64,000 nucleotides of DNA from JALYOC01 sp036675345 (lineage in GTDB: Bacteria > Myxococcota > Myxococcia > Myxococcales > Myxococcaceae), in NCBI GenBank assembly GCA_036675345.1, contig JAKFFE010000009.1, positions 48,716 through 112,715 on the forward strand. Direction: 5' to 3'. The position numbers and the translations under genes are program-made. A model generated the notes under the pieces. The model was not told the origin of the DNA. It was given only the letters and a program-made list of their open reading frames with translations, and ran no database searches. Of this stretch, positions 1-7,211 are shown one piece after another; position 1 is the first letter of the stretch; each line of letters begins with the position of its first letter.

Positions 1-1305
1 CTACCCCGCCACCGGGGCCTGGGCGACCGGGGACGGCAGGGCGGGGAGCGCACCGAAGCGGGCCCGGTTGCGGACCAGCAGGGTGGCGCCGAAGGCGAAC
101 ATGCAGATGGAGATGATCTGGCTGGTGGAGAGGTTGTACCAGGCAGTGAGCGGGAAGGCCTCCGCCAGGGCGGTCCAGCCGCGGGTCTGGAACAGCCCGT
201 GGAGGGTGCCGCGCTCGAAGTCGCCGCGGAACAGCTCGATGGTGGAGCGGAGCACCGCGTAGGCCATCAGCCAGAAGGCGAAGATCTGCCCGTGGAACCG
301 GCGCTGGCTGCGCAAGGCAAGCAGCACCAGCAGGATGGTGAACTGCCCCAGGGACTCCAGCATCTGGGTCGGGTACACCGGCAGGGTGTGTCCGTGCTGG
401 ATGGCCCAGTCGGAGATCCGGACCGCGCCCGGCACCATCTGGTCGAAGATCTGCCCGGTCTCCTCCACCACCCACTTGGGGTCGCTGGCCTGCGACTGGT
501 AGGCGAGGCTGGAGGCCGGTCCCTGCCCGCCGAACAGCCCCTTCACCAGCCCCGGTCCGGGGAAGTGCACCCCCAGCGCGAAGTGGGAGGGGGCCACATC
601 GCCCCAGCAGCAGCCGGCGGAGAAGCAGCCCAGCCGGCCGAAGCACTGGCCCAGGGAGACGGTGGGGATGGCCAGGTCGGCCAGCCGCAGGAAGTTGACC
701 CCGTTGGCCCGGGACCAGAAGTAGGCGGCCAGCGCGGCGCCGATCAGCCCGCCGTAGAACACCATCCCGCCGGTGACGCAGTCCACCAGGCGGGTGGGGT
801 TGGCCAGGTAGAAGGAGAGCGGTCGGGACTCGCTGAGGTTCACCAGGCGGAACAGCAGCATCGCGCCGCCGATCCCGGCGATGAACACCCAGAAGGCCAG
901 GTCGTAGATCTGCTCCTTCTTCTTCTCGCCTTCCTTGCCCGGCCACTCCTTGAGCGCCAGCCGGGAGGCCAGCCACACCGCGGTCAAAAAGCCGGTGCCC
1001 AGCATCACCCCGTAGGTGTGGATGGGGATCCCCTCGCCCCGGCCGCCCAGGAACATCCGGGAGGGCAAGGCGAAGTACAGACCGACCCGGGCGATCACCA
1101 GGCCGATCACCCCGAAGATCGCCGCCCGCTGGTAGCGGTCCGCCGGCTTGGGGGGAGCGAACTTCTGGGTCTTGGGATCCAGCGGCCCCAGGGCGCCCAT
1201 GTAACCGGACCAGGCGGAGTAGCCGGCCAGGGCCAGGGCCAGCGCGTACATCAACCACATCGACAGCGGCGTGTCGGCCACGAGCTTGAGCAGGACGGGC
1301 AGCAT
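1..1305 (-). CDS. lgt: Prolipoprotein diacylglyceryl transferase
   Basis: Transfers diacylglycerol from phosphatidylglycerol to the lipobox cysteine of prolipoproteins at the inner membrane, the first step of lipoprotein maturation. The 434-residue multi-spanning protein has the Lgt core GGMVFYGG (residues 179-186) and the signature GRLGCFSAGCC (223-233). It is much longer than E. coli Lgt (about 290 residues) because of an N-terminal extension and an insert of roughly 70 residues after the signature. It is the last gene of a run with two lspA genes upstream on the same strand, with a 15-base gap to the nearer one. The family call is secure; the role of the insert is unknown. Confidence 0.95.
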   Translation of the reverse strand: MLPVLLKLVADTPLSMWLMYALALALAGYSAWSGYMGALGPLDPKTQKFAPPKPADRYQRAAIFGVIGLVIARVGLYFALPSRMFLGGRGEGIPIHTYGVMLGTGFLTAVWLASRLALKEWPGKEGEKKKEQIYDLAFWVFIAGIGGAMLLFRLVNLSESRPLSFYLANPTRLVDCVTGGMVFYGGLIGAALAAYFWSRANGVNFLRLADLAIPTVSLGQCFGRLGCFSAGCCWGDVAPSHFALGVHFPGPGLVKGLFGGQGPASSLAYQSQASDPKWVVEETGQIFDQMVPGAVRISDWAIQHGHTLPVYPTQMLESLGQFTILLVLLALRSQRRFHGQIFAFWLMAYAVLRSTIELFRGDFERGTLHGLFQTRGWTALAEAFPLTAWYNLSTSQIISICMFAFGATLLVRNRARFGALPALPSPVAQAPVAG

Positions 1306-1320
1306 CGGAAGAGGTCCCTT

Positions 1321-1923
1321 CTACGCGGGGGAGACGGCGGTGGTCTCGCGACGCACGAGCGCGTCGATCAACAGCATCCCGACGCCCACGCAGATCGCCG
1401 CGTCGGCGACGTTGAAGGAGGGCCAGGCGATCCGGTCCATCCAGTGCGCCTCCAGGAAGTCGACCACGAAGCTCCGGCTGACCCGGTCGATCCAGTTCCC
1501 CAGCGCGCCGCCCAGCACCAGCGGCAGGCCCCAGTAGGCCCAGCGCTCCTGACGGGTCCCGCGCAGCTGCAGGAAGTAGTAGCTGATGATCCCCACCGCC
1601 AGCAGGGTCACCAGGTGGAAGAACGGCCCCCGGATGTTCTCCGGGACGGTGCGCAGCAGGCCCCAGGCCGCGCCCGGGTTCTCGGCGTAGCGCAGCCGGA
1701 AGAACTTCTCCGAGACGGTGATGCTGCGCTTGGGCCGGAAGTGCAGCCCGTTCGGACCGGTGGGCCCGGGGTCGCGCGAGTACATCAGGCCCAGCCGTTC
1801 GCCCAGGGACGTGCCCCGGTCCAGACGGTAGGTCAGCGCGTCCACCACCGCGTACTTCGACCATTGATCCAACAGCACCACCGCGAGGGCGAGGCCGATC
1901 AGCACCAGGAGCTTGCGTTGCAC
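1321..1923 (-). CDS. lspA: Lipoprotein signal peptidase (signal peptidase II), copy 1
   Basis: Cleaves the signal peptide of diacylglyceryl-prolipoproteins in the inner membrane as an aspartic protease. The 200-residue protein starts at a GTG that places the DQWSK motif at residues 19-23, as is usual for the family. The catalytic aspartates are expected at D146 (GNWIDR) and D174 (FNVAD), and the ENPGAAWG motif lies at 81-88. A soluble loop of about 40 residues (35-75) is longer than in E. coli LspA. The frame stays open far upstream, but that stretch overlaps the second lspA gene and is not coding. It is followed by lgt. Confidence 0.93.
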   Translation of the reverse strand: MQRKLLVLIGLALAVVLLDQWSKYAVVDALTYRLDRGTSLGERLGLMYSRDPGPTGPNGLHFRPKRSITVSEKFFRLRYAENPGAAWGLLRTVPENIRGPFFHLVTLLAVGIISYYFLQLRGTRQERWAYWGLPLVLGGALGNWIDRVSRSFVVDFLEAHWMDRIAWPSFNVADAAICVGVGMLLIDALVRRETTAVSPA

Positions 1924-1967
1924 CGGGGCCTTATAACGGAAGGAAGGGACCGGAGCCCAAACTTGGT

Positions 1968-2564
1968 TCAGCCAAGTCCAGGCGAGAAGCCGGAGCTCGG
2001 CTGCTGGGCGGCATGGGAGCGGAGCAGCTCGCGCAGCAGCAGCACCACGCCCACGCAGATCCCCACGTCGGCCAGATTGAAGGTGGGCCAGCGGAGGCCG
2101 GGGAGGTCCCGCCAGTAGAGCTCGACGAAGTCGATCACGTGGCCGCGCACCACCCGGTCCACGAAGTTGCCCAGCGCGCCGGCGAGGAGGAAGGCCAGGG
2201 CCAGCTGCTCGGGGCGCCGGTCGGTGGCGGCGCGGAAGTAGAGGAAGGTCAAAAAGCCCAGGGCCAGCGCCCCGGCCAGCAGCAGGATCGGCCGGCGCAG
2301 TCCGGCGGCGGCGGGCCCCAACATCCCCAGGGTGGCCCCCAGGTTCTCCGAGTAGCGCAGCTGGGCGTAGCCTTCGATCACCGACAGTTCGGTGGACACC
2401 CGCGGGGCGGACTCTCCGGGCCGCAGGAAGGCGGACACCCGGGCCCAACCCTCCAGGCCGTCCAGCTGCGTGGTCAGCCGGGAGACCGCGGCGTACTTGG
2501 TCAGCTGATCCACCGCCAGGGTGGCCAGGAGGACGGTCAGCAGGATGCGAAGGGGTCGCCTCAT
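1968..2564 (-). CDS. lspA: Lipoprotein signal peptidase, copy 2
   Basis: This is a second, clearly divergent type II signal peptidase of 198 residues, 44 bases upstream of the first copy and on the same strand. It keeps DQLTK (19-23), ENLGATLG (73-80), and the presumed catalytic aspartates D136 (GNFVDR) and D166 (FNLAD), so it should be active. The internal ATG at base 2564 is chosen because it begins the hydrophobic first helix; an upstream in-frame start would add 15 polar residues. Myxococcus is known to carry several lspA genes, some linked to tolerance of the LspA inhibitor myxovirescin (antibiotic TA). Whether the copies differ in substrate cannot be seen here. Confidence 0.9.
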   Translation of the reverse strand: MRRPLRILLTVLLATLAVDQLTKYAAVSRLTTQLDGLEGWARVSAFLRPGESAPRVSTELSVIEGYAQLRYSENLGATLGMLGPAAAGLRRPILLLAGALALGFLTFLYFRAATDRRPEQLALAFLLAGALGNFVDRVVRGHVIDFVELYWRDLPGLRWPTFNLADVGICVGVVLLLRELLRSHAAQQPSSGFSPGLG

Positions 2565-2719
2565 TGCTCGTCCGAATTGTCGATCGACCGAAGGGGGAAA
2601 GACAACCACCGGTGTAGGCCCTCAGCGATTCGGGGTGTGTGCCTGTTTGCTGGGTGACCCGGGACGCCCGGCGGCTCGGCGTCGCCCTTCTTGGGCGGCG
2701 GCACCGACCGGCGACCGCT

Positions 2720-3193
2720 CTATCCGGTGGCGGCGACAGTCTCAGTCGACGGAGTGAGCCGGACCGGTTCCGCAGCCTCCGGCGGCATCGGGCGGAGCGC
2801 GTGTTGGACCCGGCGGGAGAACGGCTCGAACAGGTAGCCGGCCAGGAGCCAGGCGGGGGCATAGTCGAGGCGGATCAGCCCATGCAGATGCAGGCCCCGG
2901 GAGTAGTGCCAGGGGCACTTGCCCAGGATCCGCCGCAGCCCCCACCCGCTCACGTATTCGGCGCCGTAGATCACCGGCAGGTACGCCAGCGGCCGGACCG
3001 CGGGATGGACATGGGCCAGCTTGCGCGACATCCACTCCATCAGCAGCATCGCCCCGCCGTAGATGGGGTGCATCCACAGGTAGGTCTTGGCGGTGGCGGA
3101 GCGGTCCTTCTCCAGGAGCGCCGAGGTGGCGCCGGTGAACACCACCTCCATGGCCCAACCCATGAAGCCGTAGACGAGAAAGCGGGAGAACAT
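2720..3193 (-). CDS. Small membrane protein, putative ABC-transporter type IV (PF06541-like)
   Basis: A 157-residue polytopic membrane protein. It has the pattern of the PF06541 family: an N-terminal GFMGWAMEVVFTG helix, a PIYGG motif near residue 44, then EYVSGWGLR and a W-H-Y-S segment before LHGLIRL. Its transport role is only a database name and no substrate can be inferred. It lies downstream of the transglycosylase gene on the same strand, across a 156-base spacer that holds three related inverted-repeat arms. The ATG has no convincing Shine-Dalgarno sequence, so the start is uncertain by about ten residues. Confidence 0.55.
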   Translation of the reverse strand: MFSRFLVYGFMGWAMEVVFTGATSALLEKDRSATAKTYLWMHPIYGGAMLLMEWMSRKLAHVHPAVRPLAYLPVIYGAEYVSGWGLRRILGKCPWHYSRGLHLHGLIRLDYAPAWLLAGYLFEPFSRRVQHALRPMPPEAAEPVRLTPSTETVAATG

Positions 3194-3252
3194 CCAGGGA
3201 GGCTAGGGCGTTGGCCACCGGGAGTCACCCTGGCCTCCTGGATCAGGGCCCC

Positions 3253-3341
3253 CCCCGGACGAACTCGCATCCGCCGCCTACTTCGTCCGGGGTTCCGGCG
3301 ATTTGGCCGGTACAAACTCGCGGTGGGAGGAGAGTTCGTCC
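3253..3341 (-). promoter_or_regulatory. Three-arm inverted repeat between transglycosylase and membrane protein genes
   Basis: CCCCGGACGAA at 3253-3263 is perfectly complementary to TTCGTCCGGGG at 3282-3292 (11-bp stem, 18-base loop). The overlapping GGACGAACTC at 3257-3266 is also perfectly complementary to GAGTTCGTCC at 3332-3341 (10-bp stem). The shared arm can therefore pair with only one partner at a time. On the minus strand this lies in the leader of the PF06541-like gene. It may be an attenuator-like RNA switch, or a set of three GGACGAA operator sites. No U-tract follows, so a simple intrinsic terminator is unlikely. Confidence 0.45.
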
Positions 3342-3349
3342 GCTGGTCC

Positions 3350-4261
3350 TCACAACCCGCCCAGCGGTGCGGCGTCCTCCGCCACCACCGGCGCCGGTTC
3401 CGGAGGCGCCTCCGCCTCGCTCTCCTCCGCAGGAGGGGCGGACTCCGCGGCCACCCTCACCTTCGCGCGCACCGGACCCACCGCGTCCTCGATGTCGATC
3501 CGCGCGGAGGCGGCGGCGGTGGAACTCAGCCGCCCATAGCGTTCCAGCCGGTGGATGATCTCCTGCGCCCGCTTGTGCAGGGTGGGCGGGCGCCGGGAGG
3601 GGAGCCACCTGCGAGGAGCGGGCAGCATCGCCGCCAGGATCGCCGCCTCTCCCGGGGTGAGCTCGCCTGCGCTCTTGTGGAAGTGCTCGCGGGAGGCGGC
3701 CTCGATTCCGTAGACCCCGTCACCCCACTCCACCACGTTGAGGTACAGCTCCAGGATCCGCTCCTTGCTCAGCGCTGACTCCAGGCGCTTGGCCAGCACC
3801 AGCTCCTTGAGCTTGCGCACCAGGCTGCGGTCGGTGGACAGCCACAGGTTCTTGGCCAACTGCTGGGTGATGGTGGAGGCCCCGCGCGTCAGGCGGCGCT
3901 GCTTCCAAACCTCCTGAAGCACAGTCCCCACCTGCTTGCTGTCCACGCCCTGGTGCTGGAAGAAAGCGTCGTCCTCGGAGACCAGCACCGCCTCCACCGC
4001 GGTGTCGGAGATCCGATCCAGCCGCACCCAGGTCTGGCGCGCCCGAGGGCGGCGTTTGGCCTCCTTGGCCTCGGCGGCGCGGGCCTGGATGATCGCGGTG
4101 GTGGGCGGGTTCTTGGTCCGCAGCGGGCTGGCGTCGGGAAGCCGGCTCCACTCGAAGCCCAGATACAGGCACAGCAGCACGCCCAGCCCACCGGCCCACA
4201 GACTCCAGGCTCGGCGGCTCAACCGTGCGCGGACCCTTCGCCGTCTACCGGTGCGCGCCAC
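3350..4261 (-). CDS. mtgA: Monofunctional biosynthetic peptidoglycan transglycosylase (GT51)
   Basis: Polymerises lipid II glycan strands in the periplasm. The 303-residue protein has one N-terminal membrane anchor (LWAGGLGVLLCLYLGF) and a GT51 domain with motifs SEDDAFFQHQG (catalytic Glu region), RGASTITQQLAKN, KRLESALSKERILELYLN and the GIEAASREHF segment. There is no transpeptidase domain. A low-complexity acidic, Pro/Ala/Glu-rich tail of about 50 residues follows and is unusual for MtgA. The GTG at 4261 is chosen because a GGAGG sits five bases upstream and the anchor follows at once. The frame stays open upstream into a 42-bp tandem repeat that is probably not translated. Confidence 0.87.
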   Translation of the reverse strand: MARTGRRRRVRARLSRRAWSLWAGGLGVLLCLYLGFEWSRLPDASPLRTKNPPTTAIIQARAAEAKEAKRRPRARQTWVRLDRISDTAVEAVLVSEDDAFFQHQGVDSKQVGTVLQEVWKQRRLTRGASTITQQLAKNLWLSTDRSLVRKLKELVLAKRLESALSKERILELYLNVVEWGDGVYGIEAASREHFHKSAGELTPGEAAILAAMLPAPRRWLPSRRPPTLHKRAQEIIHRLERYGRLSSTAAASARIDIEDAVGPVRAKVRVAAESAPPAEESEAEAPPEPAPVVAEDAAPLGGL

Positions 4262-4318
4262 GGCCACCTCCGGAAGAGATGGACCAGGAGCGACGCCCGC
4301 CAACCCACCCACGCACAA

Positions 4319-4440
4319 CGTCGCCACGACCCCGGAAAGCTGACGGCGACCGACGCCCTGCGTGGCCACCACCCCGGAGGGTGGGCGGCGACCGACGCCC
4401 TGCGTGGCCACCACCCCGGAGGGTGGGCGGCGACCGAGGG
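4319..4440. repeat. 42-bp tandem repeat upstream of the transglycosylase gene
   Basis: Two identical 42-bp units occupy 4347-4388 and 4389-4430, with a degenerate partial copy before (4319-4346) and the first bases of another after (4431-4440). Weaker similarity runs on toward the transglycosylase start. The unit is a multiple of three, so frames stay open on both strands. The rest of the 450-base space between the two divergent genes (4262-4711) holds no gene that I can support; it contains one GC-rich hairpin (CTCCCGGG/CCCGGGGAG) just after the repeats and the promoters expected for both genes. Confidence 0.75.
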
Positions 4441-4711
4441 GCGCAGCAGCAGTCTCCCGGGTGCGCCCGGGGAGGGATGGAGACGGAGGCAGGACCCATG
4501 AAGGGGCGGGAGGTTACGGGCCCGCGCGCCGGGAGCAAACTGCCGGACCGACCGAAGCCTGCCGAGGAGGCCCCGCGGCCGTTCGCATCCGGATCGTCTG
4601 GACCCAGGGGGTGGTCTCGCCTCACCCTCCCCGCACCCACGGTATGGGTCGGAGTGTCCGCTGACCGGCCAAAATCTCGCCTCCCGCCCGGGCTCGCGCG
4701 AAAACGGGGTC

Positions 4712-5248
4712 ATGACCCTTTCCTCTTCCCAGTCCCTCCGCCAGCTCGCGCTGGTGGCCGCCGTCCTCCTTGCCGCTCCCGCGCTGGCCCAGACCGAGGA
4801 GTCGGCTTCCGAGCCCAGCGCCCCCGCGCCCTCCTCCGCCATCCAGGGTGGCACCTTCGGCCTCTCCGCCAGCCTGTTCGGTGGTGGCTCGGGCAGCATC
4901 GGCGGGCTGTACTTCCTGGGCCCCAACTCCGCGCTGCACCTGACCCTGGGCACCACCCTGGGGATCGTCCCCGCCACCTTCGCGTTCAACGTCGGCGTCG
5001 GCTACCGGATGTACATGGCCAAGGCCGGACAGGTGGCCCTCTACCTGGAGCCGGGCGCCTCGGTGGGCTTCAACTCCACCACCGACCTGAACTTCAACGT
5101 CGGCGCCGGGCTGGGCCTGGAGTACTTCCTGGCCGACCGGCTGTCGGTGGGCGCGGAGGCCAACCTCAGCCTGCGCACCAACAACCGCTTCGAGACCGTG
5201 CTGATCGACACCTCGATGTCGCAGCTGTTCCTCAGCATCTACTTCTAG
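4712..5248 (+). CDS. Secreted outer-membrane beta-barrel-like protein
   Basis: A 178-residue exported protein of unknown function. It has a Sec signal peptide ending APALAQ (cleavage about residue 27), a short Ser/Pro/Ala linker, then alternating hydrophobic strands rich in Gly and aromatic residues. It ends in phenylalanine (LFLSIYF), the classic C-terminal signature recognised by the BAM machinery. This suggests a small eight-stranded barrel. It converges with the FHA gene (26-base gap) and diverges from the transglycosylase gene. No conserved family is recognisable by eye. Confidence 0.7.
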   Translation: MTLSSSQSLRQLALVAAVLLAAPALAQTEESASEPSAPAPSSAIQGGTFGLSASLFGGGSGSIGGLYFLGPNSALHLTLGTTLGIVPATFAFNVGVGYRMYMAKAGQVALYLEPGASVGFNSTTDLNFNVGAGLGLEYFLADRLSVGAEANLSLRTNNRFETVLIDTSMSQLFLSIYF

Positions 5249-5273
5249 TCTGACCGCGAGCCGCGCCGGGGCG

Positions 5274-5777
5274 CTACTGCCTGGGCGCGGCCGCATCCAG
5301 GCGCCGCAGCAGCGAGGCGGTGTCCTCGAAGTGGAGGATCACCCCGCCCAACCGCAGCTCGGCGCCGGGGACGATCCGGCTGCCCTCCGCGGTCAGTCGC
5401 TTCCCGTCCAGCAGCGTCTGCGACAGCTGGGAACCGAGGCGGACCTGCCACCCGTCGGCGTCCTGCTCCAGCCACAGGTGCTCGCGGGAGACGGTGGCGT
5501 CGTTGATCCGCAGGTCGCAGTCCGGCGCCCGCCCCACCTTCACCGGTCCCGCCCCCACCAGCTCGAAGCACAGCGCATCTCCGTCCGGCCGCTCCGGCGG
5601 GCGGGAGGAGAAGCTGGCGGGAAGGGTCTCCGCGCTCAGCGCGCTGAGCGGAGAGGGCTTCCACACCACCGGCTCCCACACCAGCCAGGGGTGGGGATAG
5701 CGGAGCGGAAAGTCCGCGCCCACCGCCAGGCGGCGGATGGCGAGCGCGGAGAACGCATGTGCGTGGATGACGGCCAT
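5274..5777 (-). CDS. FHA domain protein
   Basis: A 167-residue cytoplasmic protein. The C-terminal half is an FHA phosphothreonine-binding domain: V-G-R near residue 80, SREH near 97, a strand with DGWQVRLGSQLSQT in place of the usual G-S-x-N-G-T, then a LLDGKRL segment. The N-terminal 60 residues match no family I recognise and contain W/P-rich motifs. It may recognise threonine-phosphorylated partners of the many kinases encoded in this genome, but no partner is indicated. The start is the ATG at 5777; the Shine-Dalgarno is weak, so a shorter form cannot be excluded. Confidence 0.7.
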   Translation of the reverse strand: MAVIHAHAFSALAIRRLAVGADFPLRYPHPWLVWEPVVWKPSPLSALSAETLPASFSSRPPERPDGDALCFELVGAGPVKVGRAPDCDLRINDATVSREHLWLEQDADGWQVRLGSQLSQTLLDGKRLTAEGSRIVPGAELRLGGVILHFEDTASLLRRLDAAAPRQ

Positions 5778-5855
5778 CAGCGGGGCCCAGCGTAGGTCAG
5801 AAGTCGGTGCGGTCCCACCTTCGTTCGAGGCCCGGCTCCCTCTCCGGCGGGTAGG

Positions 5856-6407
5856 ATGGGAGCCATGCGTTCTCCGCCCGTGCTCTACTCCGAGGCCCTG
5901 GAGGGCTTCTTCCTCAAAGGGGTGGGCAAACGCCTCTCCGTCCGGGGCCGCCACCGCCTCAAGGAGGCCGGGCTGGACCTGGACCAGAAGCTCAAGCCCG
6001 CCTATCCGCTGGAGTCCTACCGGGGCTTCATGGAGATCGCCCGGGAGGACCTCTACCCGTTCCAGCCCAAGGCCGAGGGCTTCCGCCGGCTGGGGGAGGA
6101 CACGGTCAAAGGCTACGGGGAGACGGTGATCGGAAAGGCACTGCTGTCGGTGGCCCGGCTGGTGGGCCCGCTGCGGCTGCTCACCCGGATGGACACCACC
6201 GCCCGGGGGGTGAACAACTTCACCCAGACCCGGATCACCCAGCTGGGAGAGCGGAACCTCCACTACTGGTTCAACGAGCTGTCGGTGACCTCCGATTACA
6301 CGGTGGGGCTGATCGTGGGGGCCCTGGAGGCGGCGGGGGCCAAGGGGCTCCAGGTGGACTACCTGGCGGACACCGAACCGCACACCTTCCACCTGCGCTG
6401 GGACTGA
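5856..6407 (+). CDS. DUF2378 (TIGR02265) family protein
   Basis: A 183-residue member of the myxobacterial paralogous family TIGR02265/DUF2378, whose function is unknown. Recognisable family features are the N-terminal ALEGFF...LKEAGLDLD block, the Y-P-L-E-S-Y segment, LGEDTVKGYGETVIGK, the LVGPLRLL helix, a VNN motif near residue 120, and the C-terminal GLIVGALEAAGAKG. The family occurs in many copies per genome and is a useful taxonomic marker. A second ATG nine bases downstream has a GGGAG just before it and could be the true start. The gene converges with the hydrolase gene, with a ten-base gap. Confidence 0.85.
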   Translation: MGAMRSPPVLYSEALEGFFLKGVGKRLSVRGRHRLKEAGLDLDQKLKPAYPLESYRGFMEIAREDLYPFQPKAEGFRRLGEDTVKGYGETVIGKALLSVARLVGPLRLLTRMDTTARGVNNFTQTRITQLGERNLHYWFNELSVTSDYTVGLIVGALEAAGAKGLQVDYLADTEPHTFHLRWD

Positions 6408-6417
6408 ACGGTCCCGG

Positions 6418-7200
6418 CTACCCCTGGCGGAGGAAGTCCAGCAGCAGGGCGTTGACCCGCTGCGGCTGGTCCACGGTGCTGGCGTGGCGCGAGTCCTCCA
6501 CCACCGCCAGCCGGCCGGTGGGGAGATGGGCCAGGAAGGCATGCTTGGAGGAGACCGGGGTGTAGTCGCCGGCGCCGGCGATCAGCAGCACCGGGGCCAC
6601 CAGCCGCTCCAGGCGATCCACCACGCTCCAGCCCAAGAGCATCCGGAAGGCCTTGCCGTAGGCAACCGGGTCGTTCTCCAGCCAGCGGAGAAGGAAGGTC
6701 TCCCGCAGCGGCCCCTGCTCCGGCTTGGGGAACAGGCGGGGGGCCAGCAGCGCCGCCACCCGTCGTAGGCCGAACAGCCGGAACACGCCCCGGCGCAACC
6801 ACAGCTGCAGGTGCTGGCGCAGGCTGCGGGCCACCAGCTCCGGGCCGGCGTTGATCGCCACCAGGCTCCGCACCCGGGCGGGCGCGTCCACCGCCAGCTG
6901 GAACCCCACCATCCCTCCCATCGAGATCCCCACCAGGTGGGCGGTGGGAAGCTGCAACCGGTCCATCAGCGCCGCCACGTCCCCGGCGAACTGGGCCACC
7001 GAGAAGGGACCTTGGGTCCGCTCCGAGCTGCCGTGTCCCCGCAGGTCCACCGCGATCACCCGGTAGTGGGCGGCCAGCGCCGGGAGCTGATGTTCCCAGT
7101 CCCGGGCGCTGGAGCCCAGCCCATGCAGCAGCAGCACCGGATCCCCGGTGCCCTGCTCCTGGTAGTGGAGCCGGACGTCTCCCAGCAAAAGCTCCGGCAC
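6418..7200 (-). CDS. Alpha/beta-fold hydrolase
   Basis: A 260-residue cytoplasmic hydrolase of the epoxide-hydrolase/esterase type. HGLGSSARDW supplies the oxyanion region (26-35). The nucleophile elbow is GISMGG (S93), the acid is in GAGDYTPV and the catalytic histidine is in DSRHAS. The substrate cannot be predicted. A GTG start at 7200 is preceded by GGAG eight bases upstream, within the last codons and stop of ileS; only 11 bases separate the genes, so the two are probably co-transcribed. The frame stays open inside ileS but is not coding there. Confidence 0.85.
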   Translation of the reverse strand: MPELLLGDVRLHYQEQGTGDPVLLLHGLGSSARDWEHQLPALAAHYRVIAVDLRGHGSSERTQGPFSVAQFAGDVAALMDRLQLPTAHLVGISMGGMVGFQLAVDAPARVRSLVAINAGPELVARSLRQHLQLWLRRGVFRLFGLRRVAALLAPRLFPKPEQGPLRETFLLRWLENDPVAYGKAFRMLLGWSVVDRLERLVAPVLLIAGAGDYTPVSSKHAFLAHLPTGRLAVVEDSRHASTVDQPQRVNALLLDFLRQG

Positions 7201-7211
7201 CGATTCGGCTC

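Noticed and set aside
1924..2862. N-terminal extension of lspA copy 1 to 513 residues
   Set aside because: It overlaps lspA copy 2 out of frame and encodes Arg/Pro/Gly-rich junk; the GTG at 1923 gives a normal LspA.
4262..4414. 51-residue N-terminal extension of the transglycosylase with VATQGVGRR repeats
   Set aside because: It derives from the 42-bp DNA repeat; a GTG with a well-placed GGAGG directly before the membrane anchor is a better start.
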